26,814 nt of DNA from positions 1 through 26,814 of IMG/VR virus record IMGVR_UViG_3300035670_001082; one strand, given 5' to 3'. Origin of the DNA: a virus. How positions within the stretch are numbered: position 1 is the first letter of the stretch; each line of letters starts with the position of its first letter. The position numbers and the translations under genes were made by a program. Below the pieces are notes generated by a model, which ran no database searches, was not told where the DNA came from, and worked only from the letters and a program-made list of their open reading frames with translations. This document shows, piece after piece, positions 15,960 through 22,690 of the stretch.

Positions 15960-16762
15960 TGGACAAACTCCTCATCCATAGCCCATGCGGGCAGGTCAAC
16001 CATCACAACATCCGGTGAATAGCCGGGCCAAATGCCGGTGCGCTCGCACTCGGCATATTCGGCTAAGGCGCGCATGACTTCGCGCTTGCCTTGCGCTACG
16101 GCGCCTGACGATAATTCGTAAATGCCGATCAGAAACGGCGGCGCGCGTTCCAGCGCAATAAAGATGAAGCGGTCAGCCTCAAAACCTCCAGGCGCGGCAT
16201 TCACGCCGTGACGATAAAACGCTTCCTGCCAATGGTGACGCCAATTCGCCGCGCCGCGCGCAAAATCATCCGGGCTGGCGTCAACCGTTGTTTTCAAGTC
16301 CACAATAAGCCGCTCTTGCGGGCGCAATCCATCAACACGGCCACGGCAAGGCATTTTGGTTGCCTCGTCATTCCAGAAAACCGACGCCTCCGGCATTAAC
16401 CCCGGCCCCAGCAATTCGCGCGCAGTCGGATGCGACATTACTGCGTCGCGCATAGTCGCCAATTCGCACCAATCGGCGCGCTTTATAAGCAATTTTCCTT
16501 CTGCCGCAGCTTCGGCTTCGGCGGCTTCCCATGCTTTGGTGCCGCGCCGATCAAGATCAGTCCAAGCATAGCGCGCCTCAAACAAATGCGGCTCCAACAA
16601 GGCGATATGAATCATCCGGCCAGCGTTCATCGCGGGGCTGTCTTTGGAGGGCACCAGCGCCTTCGCCGGGGCTTCTGCAAACCGCTTTAAGGTAGAGCAT
16701 GATACCGCCTTGGTCGCGCGGTAATCGGCATCGGACATCTTAGGATAAATGCCGGGCGTCAT
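15956..16762 (-). CDS. RecE/YqaJ-like PD-(D/E)XK exonuclease
   Basis: 268 residues from ATG 16762 (MTPGIYPKMSDADYRATKAV), in a TGATG coupling with a small membrane protein gene. The ORF extends upstream, but that part overlaps another gene. Nuclease motifs of the RecB/RecE superfamily are visible: GRMIHIALLEP with H52, EASVFW with E125, RVDGL with D144, IVDLKTT with D155 and K157, and the QxxxY motif HHWQEAFY with Q179 and Y183. The N-terminal 'IYPKMSDADYRATKAVSCST' is typical of phage exonuclease VIII. Such enzymes resect double-strand ends to feed an annealase; SSB and the unknown protein are downstream. Confidence 0.87.
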   Translation of the reverse strand: MTPGIYPKMSDADYRATKAVSCSTLKRFAEAPAKALVPSKDSPAMNAGRMIHIALLEPHLFEARYAWTDLDRRGTKAWEAAEAEAAAEGKLLIKRADWCELATMRDAVMSHPTARELLGPGLMPEASVFWNDEATKMPCRGRVDGLRPQERLIVDLKTTVDASPDDFARGAANWRHHWQEAFYRHGVNAAPGGFEADRFIFIALERAPPFLIGIYELSSGAVAQGKREVMRALAEYAECERTGIWPGYSPDVVMVDLPAWAMDEEFVQ

Positions 16763-16929
16763 CACACAAACCCCAACATCGCCAGCCAAACCAGCACAAC
16801 CCATGCGATACCGTCAAACAGCCATTCAAAGGCGGCATTGACCGGGCCGGGGCCAATCGCCAGCGCCAGCGCCAGAATCAAGCACAGCGGCGCCAGGATC
16901 ACAAACCATATTGCGCGTTCTGGGGTCAT
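16762..16929 (-). CDS. Small two-span membrane protein (55 aa)
   Basis: ATG 16929 to TGA 16762. Upstream AGGTGA gives a good ribosome site and the start lies in an ATGA overlap with the pentapeptide gene. The product starts MTPERAIWFVILAPLCLILA; two hydrophobic segments (about residues 6-27 and 36-55) are separated by GPGPVNAAFEWLFDG. It ends AMLGFV. It is easily missed because the exonuclease frame runs through the region. Function unknown. Confidence 0.65.
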   Translation of the reverse strand: MTPERAIWFVILAPLCLILALALAIGPGPVNAAFEWLFDGIAWVVLVWLAMLGFV

Positions 16930-17498
16930 GATTTCACCTGCCTTTCGATTGCTTTCTCAAACATATTGAGGATGTCTTGCGTTTCATCGCCAAGCGGCGT
17001 TCCGGCGCGGGTGGCGGTCCAATGTTGACGCGCTTCGGCTATGTCAAAAAACCGGCAACCGGCTTTGATGTAAAAGTTTTCCTGGCAATGCCACAAGAAA
17101 AACTCATAGCCATCTGACCGCGTGGCGCGGCGCAAAATGCCGATAGCGGTTTTGTTGTTGTTGATTTTGGCGCCGACGAGGCTGGCGCGGTAAAGGCTGG
17201 CGCCGCGAAGGCTGGCGCCGTCAAGGTTGGCGCCGACAAGGCTGGCGCCGACGAGGCTGGCGCGGTAAAGGCTGGCGCCGCGAAGGCTGGCGCCGTCAAG
17301 GTTGGCGCCGACAAGGCTGGCGCCGACGAGGCTGGCGCGGTAAAGGTTGGCGCCGCGAAGGCTGGCGCCGACAAGGCTGGCGCCGTCAAGGCTGGCGCCG
17401 TCAAGGCTGGCGCCGTCAAGGTTGGCGAGCTTTCCGCCCTTGCCTTCAATCCATAATTTGTGATCCGCCAGAACAGCGGCAATTTCCTCTCGGGTCAT
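16926..17498 (-). CDS. Pentapeptide-repeat protein
   Basis: 190 residues, ATG 17498 in an ATGA overlap. Residues ~25-112 are tandem A(N/S)LxG pentapeptides (ANLDGASLDGASLVGASLRG and so on), which fold as a right-handed beta-helix. A non-repeat C-terminal domain follows (TAIGILRRATRSDGYEFFLW ... GCRFFDIAEARQHW ... GDETQDILNMFEKAIE). A similar tail is seen in other phage pentapeptide proteins. The repeat DNA contains a perfect 75-base tandem duplication (separate entry). Known pentapeptide proteins include DNA-mimic gyrase binders, but nothing here proves such a role. Confidence 0.87.
   Translation of the reverse strand: MTREEIAAVLADHKLWIEGKGGKLANLDGASLDGASLDGASLVGASLRGANLYRASLVGASLVGANLDGASLRGASLYRASLVGASLVGANLDGASLRGASLYRASLVGAKINNNKTAIGILRRATRSDGYEFFLWHCQENFYIKAGCRFFDIAEARQHWTATRAGTPLGDETQDILNMFEKAIERQVKS
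17171..17370. repeat. 75-bp tandem repeat in the pentapeptide gene
   Basis: Bases 17171-17245 and 17246-17320 are identical by direct reading. A third partial copy from 17321 matches for about 50 bases with one substitution (C to T at ~17347), then diverges. The unit encodes 25 residues, five pentapeptides, so copy-number change keeps the frame. The fine unit is 15 bases (GGCTGGCGCCGNCNA-like). Confidence 0.92.
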
Positions 17499-17866
17499 TG
17501 CGCGCCATCCCGCCGCATGTTCGCGGCATCAATCGCGCGATAGAAAGCGCCATTGACCGCGTCATCTTCGGCGCGGCGCTTCGCTTCCTCAGTCAAAGTG
17601 CCGGCGGTATCGCAAAGCTGCTCAATAGCGTTATCAATCGCCTCACGTGCGATTGACCCTGCCACATCAAAGCGTAGGTCAATAAGCTGCGCCACCATTC
17701 GCTCGAATTGCAGCATGGCGGTCCAAGCGGTGGTTGCGGCCTCGTGCCAATCGCCGCGCCTGTCATTTGGGCAGGCTTCCAATTCGGCGCGGCATTTCGC
17801 CAAAATTACCAGCGCCTTATGCTGCGCCGGCGCCTCACCTGGTTGTTGCGGTAGGAGTTTGAGCAT
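17495..17866 (-). CDS. First gene of the leftward operon, helical unknown (123 aa)
   Basis: ATG 17866 (MLKLLPQQPGEAPAQHKALV) is preferred to the in-frame start at 17926 because the latter lies in the promoter -35 element, and AGGA lies just upstream of 17866. The protein is helical with a conserved-looking core (AWTAMLQFERMVAQLIDLRF) and a charged C-terminus. No family recognised. It is the first product expected from the leftward early promoter. Confidence 0.65.
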   Translation of the reverse strand: MLKLLPQQPGEAPAQHKALVILAKCRAELEACPNDRRGDWHEAATTAWTAMLQFERMVAQLIDLRFDVAGSIAREAIDNAIEQLCDTAGTLTEEAKRRAEDDAVNGAFYRAIDAANMRRDGAQ

Positions 17867-17897
17867 TGCGGGTTCCTGTTCGGGTTGCGATACGCTT

Positions 17898-17926
17898 ACC
17901 CTATGCCCTGCCGTGGCGCGTGTCAA
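17898..17926 (-). promoter_or_regulatory. Leftward early promoter
   Basis: On the minus strand: TTGACA (17926-17921), a 17-base spacer starting CGCGCC, and TAGGGT (17903-17898). Expected start of RNA is near 17891, giving a ~25-base leader to ATG 17866. The same -35 and -10 hexamers occur in the divergent promoter at 17961-17990. Confidence 0.7.
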
Positions 17927-17960
17927 ACATAAAATAAATGCGCTGTCCTTTTTTTTATGA

Positions 17961-17990
17961 TTGACACGTGTCCGCGCCTTGCGTTAGGGT
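17961..17990 (+). promoter_or_regulatory. Rightward early promoter with palindromic operator
   Basis: TTGACA (17961-17966), an 18-base spacer, TAGGGT (17985-17990). The -35 overlaps the perfect palindrome GACACGTGTC (17963-17972), a likely operator. Expected start of RNA is about 17997-17999, so the transcript for ATG 17999 would be leaderless or nearly so. A run of 8 T (17949-17956) lies just upstream. Confidence 0.68.
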
Positions 17991-17998
17991 TACGTCCC

Positions 17999-18199
17999 AT
18001 GACAGTTTCAGACCTTATCCATCATGCAGGCGGCACGCGAAAACTAGCGGAAACGCTAGGCTGTCGCCCGAATGCCGTCGCAAATTGGCGCTTTCAGGGC
18101 GTCCCGTATAAGCATCACGCGCGCCTGCGGGCCATGCTGCGCCGACGCGTCCCAAGCCAAGCGCTTTCCGAGGCGCTGGAATGGAGACCTGCGAAGTGA
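17999..18199 (+). CDS. Cro/C1-like HTH regulator (66 aa)
   Basis: ATG 17999 (MTVSDLIHHAGGTRKLAETL). The in-frame ATG at 17957 lies upstream of the -35 and is excluded. The core LIHHAGGTRKLAETLGCRPN followed by AVANWRFQGVPYKHHARL is a DNA-binding HTH of the Cro type. The small size and position at a divergent promoter pair fit a Cro-like repressor acting on sites such as GACACGTGTC. There is no Shine-Dalgarno sequence before the start, consistent with a leaderless message. The stop overlaps the next gene's GTG start. Confidence 0.82.
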   Translation: MTVSDLIHHAGGTRKLAETLGCRPNAVANWRFQGVPYKHHARLRAMLRRRVPSQALSEALEWRPAK

Positions 18200-18981
18200 A
18201 TAATTACGATTGGACGCGCGAAAGCATCGCCACCCTGCGCCAGCTTTGGGATCAGGGCCTTACTGCAACCGAAATTGGTTGCAGGATGGGCCTTAATAAA
18301 AACCAGGTCGTTGGCAAAGCGCATCGTGAAGGCTTCCCCAGGCGCCAGCCTTGCAACGCGCATCATGCCAGCGTCAAACCGACTACGGATCAGCAGCGCC
18401 AGATTGTGCGCGACTTGTGGCACACGGCGTCCTATGAGCGCATCGCGCAATGCACCGGCTTGGGCCAGCGGCGCGTCAAAGACTTGGCGCGCGAATTGGG
18501 CCTGCCAGAGCGTGATCCATCCTTAGCGCACATGCTTTCCGCAAGCGCGCAAAGAAAAAGCCGTGCCGTGGTGGCGCGGCCTGCCGCCCGTAATAATCGA
18601 GAACTCCCCCGTTCCGATACGCGGGCGGCTTTTCCATCGCGGCCAGGTGCCGCTTCTGTCTCCGGCGTCTCCTCCCCCGCCGTTGAGCGCCAGGCTTCTT
18701 CCCGGCCTGAGCGAAACTTGCCCGGCGCTGGCGCTGATGAAGCGCCGCGCCGGGTCTTTTCGGATACGCAATGCCAATTCATATATGGCGATGATCGGCG
18801 CGCATATCGCTTTTGCGATGCGCCATGCGTAGCGCGCGATAATGGCGCGCCTTCGCCATATTGCGCGGAACATTATGCGGTATGCCTGATTTCCCTGCCC
18901 AAAGCCGAGGCGGCGCGGAAGGCGCAACGTGCGGCGACTTGGGGACGGTTGCGCTTGCAAGTGGCGAGCGCTTGGCGGTAA
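18196..18981 (+). CDS. GcrA-like transcription regulator with an extra HTH
   Basis: 261 residues from GTG 18196, chosen because it forms the GTGA overlap with the Cro-like stop and GGAG (18183-18186) is well spaced; ATG 18181 is an alternative. Residues ~4-50 (WTRESIATLRQLWDQG, then LTATEIGCRMGLNKNQVVGK) match the N-terminal DNA-binding domain of GcrA. The C-terminus has the GcrA-type Cys-rich end: C193, FCDAP with C207 and C211, then SPYCAEH with C223 and H226. In between lies a second HTH-like stretch (residues ~70-105, LWHTASYERIAQCTGLGQRR) and a disordered linker. Host GcrA binds RNA polymerase sigma70 and stimulates methylated (GANTC) promoters. The target of this phage version is unknown. 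Confidence 0.82.
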   Translation: MNNYDWTRESIATLRQLWDQGLTATEIGCRMGLNKNQVVGKAHREGFPRRQPCNAHHASVKPTTDQQRQIVRDLWHTASYERIAQCTGLGQRRVKDLARELGLPERDPSLAHMLSASAQRKSRAVVARPAARNNRELPRSDTRAAFPSRPGAASVSGVSSPAVERQASSRPERNLPGAGADEAPRRVFSDTQCQFIYGDDRRAYRFCDAPCVARDNGAPSPYCAEHYAVCLISLPKAEAARKAQRAATWGRLRLQVASAWR

Positions 18982-19018
18982 CCAATTTTCACAACAACCA
19001 GCAACCAAAGAGGAAAAG

Positions 19019-21553
19019 ATGAACCACATAAACAAAGCCGGTCTTTTGGATTCCGGCGCCTATCTCGAATTTCTGCAAAGCAAGTTTCGCTTTGGTGCGG
19101 AACATGGCTTTTCAGTGCCACGCAATGCGATAACGCCGCTTGCCAAGCCTCACCAAGCGGACCTTATTCAATGGGCTTGCCGAAAGGGACGCGCGGCGAT
19201 TTTCGCCAGCTTCGGCCTTGGCAAATCTATCATGCAACTTGAAATCGCGCGGCTGATGTTGGCAGAAGTCGGCGGGCGTGGCCTGATCATCATGCCGCTA
19301 GATGTGCGCCATGAGTTTATGGCGGATGCTGCCATGCTTGGCATTCAGGTGAAGTTTATTCGCAGCACTGAGGAAATCGGCGGCGCTGGCATTTACCTAA
19401 CAAATTATGAGAGCGTGCGCGAAGGCAAGATTGACCTTTCGCTTTTCACGGTGGCGAGCCTGGATGAGGCGAGCGTGTTGCGGTCCTACGGATCGAAAAC
19501 CTATCAGGTTTTTATTGATCTGTTTCAGATTGTGCCATATCGCTTTGTCGCCACGGCTACGCCTTCGCCAAACCAATACAAGGAGCTGATTCATTACGCG
19601 GGCTTCCTTGGCATTGCCGATACGGGCCAAGCCCTGACGCGGTTTTTCCAGCGCGACAGTGAACAGGCGAACAATCTGACGCTCTATTTGCACATGGAAA
19701 AAGAGTTTTTTCTCTGGCTTCATTCATGGGCCGCATTTGTCCAAAAGCCGTCTGACCTGGGCTATTCTGATGAGGGCTATTCCTTGCCCGAATTGGTAGT
19801 GCGCTGGCACGAGGTGCCGGTGGATAGCCTGCAAGGCAAGGTGGAGCGCGACGGGCAGGGTGTATTGATCACCGATGGCGCAGTTGGGCTGGCGCGTGCG
19901 GCAGAGGAAAAGCGCAACACATTGGAGCGTCGCATTGCAAAAATGTGCGAGATTGTGAACGCCTCGCCGGATGAGCATTTTATTTTGTGGCATGATCTTG
20001 AAAGCGAACGCCATGCTATTGGCGCGGCATTGCCGGAAGCGCGGGCCGTTTATGGGTCACAAGATGACGAAGATCGCGCCCGAACCATTATGGATTTCAA
20101 AGAGGGCAAGCTTAGGTTGCTGGCGACTAAAAAGGAAATCAGCGGATCAGGCGGCAATTTCCAGCGCTTTTGCCATAGGGCAATTTTTGTCGGGATTGAT
20201 CACAAATTCAATGACTTTGTGCAAGCTATCCATCGCATTCACCGCTTTTTGCAACCGCACCCTTGCGAGATTGACATTATCTTTGCGGAGACTGAAAGGC
20301 CTGTCCGGGAAAGCCTAGAGCGCAAATGGGGCGAGCATCGGGAATTGACGGAGCGCATGTCTGACTTGATCCGGGAGCATGGCCTTGCGACGGCAGGAGT
20401 TGAAGCCGAACTCGCCCGCACCATCGGAGTTGAGCGCAAGGAAGCGCGCGGCGCCGGGTGGACCGCCGTGCATAATGATACGGTGCTTGAGGCTGACCGG
20501 ATGGAAAGTGATAGCGTGGACCTGATCGTTACTAGCGTTCCTTTCGGCAATCATTATGAGTATTCCGAAAGCTATGAAGACTTTGGCCACAATTCCGATA
20601 ATGGCCGTTTCTTTCAGCAAATGGAGTTTCTAACGCCTAACATGCTTCGCATTCTGAGGCCGGGGCGCCTAGCCTGCATCCATGTCAAAGATCGGATCAG
20701 ATATGGCAATGTGACGGGCCTTGGAATGCCTTCCGTCGAGCCGTTTCATGTCGATTGCATTCAGCATTACCGGCGTCACGGCTTCGTTTATATGGGCATG
20801 ATAACGGTGGTGACGGACGTTGTGCGGGAAAACAACCAGACTTACCGACTGGGCTGGACGGAGCAATGTAAAGACGGCAGTAAGATGGGCGTAGGTTGCC
20901 CTGAGTATGTGTTGCTTTTCCGCAAGCTTCCAAGCGATACCAGCACGGCCTATGCCGATGTGCCGGTGGTGAAGGATAAGGCGCAATACACGCGCGGGCG
21001 CTGGCAAGTTGACGCTCACGCATTCTGGCGCAGCAGCGGCAATCGTTTTCTGACCGCCGATGAACTGCTTGGCTTTGGGCCTGATGTATTGGCAAAGCAT
21101 TTCACATTGATGACGCGGGAACGGATTTATGATCACGGCGCGCATGTTGCGGTGGCAGAGGATATGGACCGGCGCGGCGTATTGCCGGCGACCTTCATGG
21201 CGGTTGCGCCTGGCTCGCATGATCCTACGGTTTGGGATGATGTTATCAGAATGCGGACCCTCAACGGCGCTCAAGCGCAGCGCAATCTGCAACAGCATGT
21301 TTGCCCGTTGCAGTTTGACATTGTGGAAAGGCTCATCAATCGCTACACCAATCCGGGAGAATTGGTTTATGATCCTTTTCATGGTCTCGGCACGGTATCC
21401 TATTGCGCTTTGAAGCTGGGCAGGAAAGGCGCCGGGGTGGAACTCAATCATGAGTATTGGACAGATAGCCTGCGCCATTTACGGGAAGCCGAGCGTGAAG
21501 CTTCTATGCCTTCGCTTTTCGATGTTGCAGAAATCGCGGCGGTCGCATCATGA
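19019..21553 (+). CDS. SF2 helicase-DNA methyltransferase fusion
   Basis: 844 residues. ATG 19019 follows AGAGGAAAAG; the frame is open to 18929, but that part overlaps the GcrA-like gene. N-terminal SF2-type ATPase: FGLGKS at 65-70, DEAS in place of DEAH/DExD (D149, E150), TATPSPN near 178, and QAIHRIHR at 402-409. C-terminal methyltransferase: motif IV reads TSVPF (505-509), a variant of TSPPY/DPPY, and the AdoMet-binding motif I comes last as DPFHGLGT from D785, the permuted order of beta-class N4/N6 enzymes. PEYVLLFRK and ENNQTYRLGWTEQCKDGSKM are characteristic of this phage family. Likely phage DNA modification with helicase assistance, maybe anti-restriction like P1 DarB (inference). 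Confidence 0.87.
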   Translation: MNHINKAGLLDSGAYLEFLQSKFRFGAEHGFSVPRNAITPLAKPHQADLIQWACRKGRAAIFASFGLGKSIMQLEIARLMLAEVGGRGLIIMPLDVRHEFMADAAMLGIQVKFIRSTEEIGGAGIYLTNYESVREGKIDLSLFTVASLDEASVLRSYGSKTYQVFIDLFQIVPYRFVATATPSPNQYKELIHYAGFLGIADTGQALTRFFQRDSEQANNLTLYLHMEKEFFLWLHSWAAFVQKPSDLGYSDEGYSLPELVVRWHEVPVDSLQGKVERDGQGVLITDGAVGLARAAEEKRNTLERRIAKMCEIVNASPDEHFILWHDLESERHAIGAALPEARAVYGSQDDEDRARTIMDFKEGKLRLLATKKEISGSGGNFQRFCHRAIFVGIDHKFNDFVQAIHRIHRFLQPHPCEIDIIFAETERPVRESLERKWGEHRELTERMSDLIREHGLATAGVEAELARTIGVERKEARGAGWTAVHNDTVLEADRMESDSVDLIVTSVPFGNHYEYSESYEDFGHNSDNGRFFQQMEFLTPNMLRILRPGRLACIHVKDRIRYGNVTGLGMPSVEPFHVDCIQHYRRHGFVYMGMITVVTDVVRENNQTYRLGWTEQCKDGSKMGVGCPEYVLLFRKLPSDTSTAYADVPVVKDKAQYTRGRWQVDAHAFWRSSGNRFLTADELLGFGPDVLAKHFTLMTRERIYDHGAHVAVAEDMDRRGVLPATFMAVAPGSHDPTVWDDVIRMRTLNGAQAQRNLQQHVCPLQFDIVERLINRYTNPGELVYDPFHGLGTVSYCALKLGRKGAGVELNHEYWTDSLRHLREAEREASMPSLFDVAEIAAVAS

Positions 21554-21744
21554 CCCCCGCCTTCATCCTGCTTTTCCTAATCTGCCCAGCCGAGGGCGCC
21601 ATGTGCGAGGAAGGCCATGTCGCGCATCGCACATGCGCGGCGGGTGAGGCATACATGCGCGAAGGGCTACAAGACGGGCAATCGCTGCACGTTACGGAAT
21701 GCCTGACGGTGGCGGAGTTTAAGGAAAGGGAGAAAGAGCGATGA
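21550..21744 (+). CDS. Small secreted-type Cys protein (64 aa)
   Basis: ATG 21550 lies in an ATGA overlap with the fusion gene. MTPAFILLFLICPAEGAMCE looks like a short signal sequence, with little positive charge. Cysteines at CPAEGAMC, RTCAAG and TEC could form disulphides outside the cytoplasm. It ends charged (FKEREKER). Function unknown; a periplasmic or envelope-acting small protein is possible. Confidence 0.6.
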   Translation: MTPAFILLFLICPAEGAMCEEGHVAHRTCAAGEAYMREGLQDGQSLHVTECLTVAEFKEREKER

Positions 21745-21878
21745 CCAGTGACGAATACCGCGCTTTGGTGGAAGCCGGGCCTGCCGTGGTGATGGTGGCG
21801 AAAGAGGATATGCTAAGGCTGGTGGATTTGGTAAAGGAACTGGAAAAGATTGTTGCAGAATTGAAGGCAGCGCGATGA
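21741..21878 (+). CDS. Small helical protein (45 aa)
   Basis: ATG 21741 to TGA 21878, ATGA overlaps on both sides, with AGGGAGAAAGAG upstream. Product MTSDEYRALVEAGPAVVMVA followed by an amphipathic helix (LVDLVKELEKIVAELKAAR) with leucine/valine heptad spacing, suggesting a coiled coil or dimer. It fills the gap between flanking genes. Confidence 0.6.
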   Translation: MTSDEYRALVEAGPAVVMVAKEDMLRLVDLVKELEKIVAELKAAR

Positions 21879-22048
21879 CCCCCGCAACACCACAACGCGC
21901 CCGCAAGCTGACGGATGATCAGGTGCGGGAAATTCGCAGCAACACCATATCCGGGCCGGTGCTGGCGAAGCACTACGGCGTCACCCAAAAGGTTATCTGG
22001 AGCATCCGTAACCGGCAAAGCTATCAGCATGTGAAGGACACGCCATGA
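21875..22048 (+). CDS. Small HTH protein (57 aa)
   Basis: ATG 21875 to TGA 22048, ATGA overlaps on both sides. The core LTDDQVREIRSNTISGPVLA followed by KHYGVTQKVIWSIRNRQSY is a familiar phage HTH pattern, also seen in N-termini of HNH endonuclease-type and small regulatory proteins. It lacks any nuclease domain. Probably a DNA-binding accessory regulator. Confidence 0.68.
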   Translation: MTPATPQRARKLTDDQVREIRSNTISGPVLAKHYGVTQKVIWSIRNRQSYQHVKDTP

Positions 22049-22515
22049 TCATCGGAATTGACCCCGGCGCCAAAGGCGCGCTCGCTTGGTTGTCAGGTGA
22101 TGGGCACCTCATCGCAGTCCAGGACCTGCCTTGGATCAAGGGACACGGCTTGAATGCTGCAAGCTTTGCCGCATGGATTGAGTTGCGCGATGACATCCGC
22201 CATGCATTTGTGGAGCGCGTGGCATCTCGCCCTGGGCAAGGGGTGGTCTCGGTATTCACCTTTGGGATGAATTACGGGCAGATTATCGGCGTTCTAACTG
22301 GGCTGAAAATCCCGGTGACGCTTATAGCTCCGACAAAATGGAAGCCTGCTGTCGGGCTTCCTACCGGCAGCAATAAGGCAGCATCACGCGCCCGCGCGGC
22401 ACAGCTTTGGCCAGGCGCGGCGGATAGTTTTGCCCGCGTCCGGGATGATGGCCGGGCCGAGGCGGCGCTTATTGGGATGTATGGCGCCCGCACACTTTCG
22501 ACGGGGTCCAAATAA
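22045..22515 (+). CDS. RuvC-like Holliday junction resolvase
   Basis: 156 residues, ATG 22045 in an ATGA overlap. The RNase H-fold motifs are visible: IGIDPGAKGALAW with D6, then VERVASRPGQG with E57, and DDGRAEAALIGMYG with D134/D135 and E139. SPECIFIC for this phage group is the TKWKPAVGLPTGSNKAASRA loop. Phage RuvC-like proteins cut branched DNA before packaging or during recombination. Neighbours are replication and recombination genes. Confidence 0.88.
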   Translation: MIIGIDPGAKGALAWLSGDGHLIAVQDLPWIKGHGLNAASFAAWIELRDDIRHAFVERVASRPGQGVVSVFTFGMNYGQIIGVLTGLKIPVTLIAPTKWKPAVGLPTGSNKAASRARAAQLWPGAADSFARVRDDGRAEAALIGMYGARTLSTGSK

Positions 22516-22531
22516 GGACATGTCCGGTGCG

Positions 22532-22690
22532 ATGAACGATGAACCCCTCCCTTCCACCCTAGAGCAGCACCTCGCCTTTTACGCGCGGTTTCTGCATAAT
22601 CTGCAAACCCGCGTTCCGGACCCGGTGGAAGACGCGGAACGGGAGGCGCATTTTGAGACATGGAAGCGGAAAGGCGCCAAACGGAAATGA
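22532..22690 (+). CDS. Small acidic protein (52 aa)
   Basis: ATG 22532 (MNDEPLPSTLEQHLAFYARF) or ATG 22520 (four residues longer). AAGGAC at 22514-22519 is too close to 22520 and rather far from 22532, so the start is uncertain. It ends WKRKGAKRK, with an ATGA overlap into the prim-pol gene. Helical, no recognised family. Confidence 0.6.
   Translation: MNDEPLPSTLEQHLAFYARFLHNLQTRVPDPVEDAEREAHFETWKRKGAKRK

Noticed and set aside
17171-17430. Regular short repeats that might suggest a CRISPR array
   Set aside because: There are no unique spacers; the units are contiguous 15-base and 75-base repeats encoding pentapeptides in a continuous reading frame.
17039-17482. Minus-strand ORF rich in TAPA/SAPA repeats
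   Set aside because: It is a different frame of the pentapeptide-repeat gene on the same strand; the repeat is caused by the 15-base unit. It has no coupling or ribosome site.
18929-19018. Longer N-terminus of the helicase-methyltransferase
   Set aside because: It starts from a non-ATG codon inside the GcrA-like gene, and its residues look like a shadow. ATG 19019 has an excellent ribosome site.
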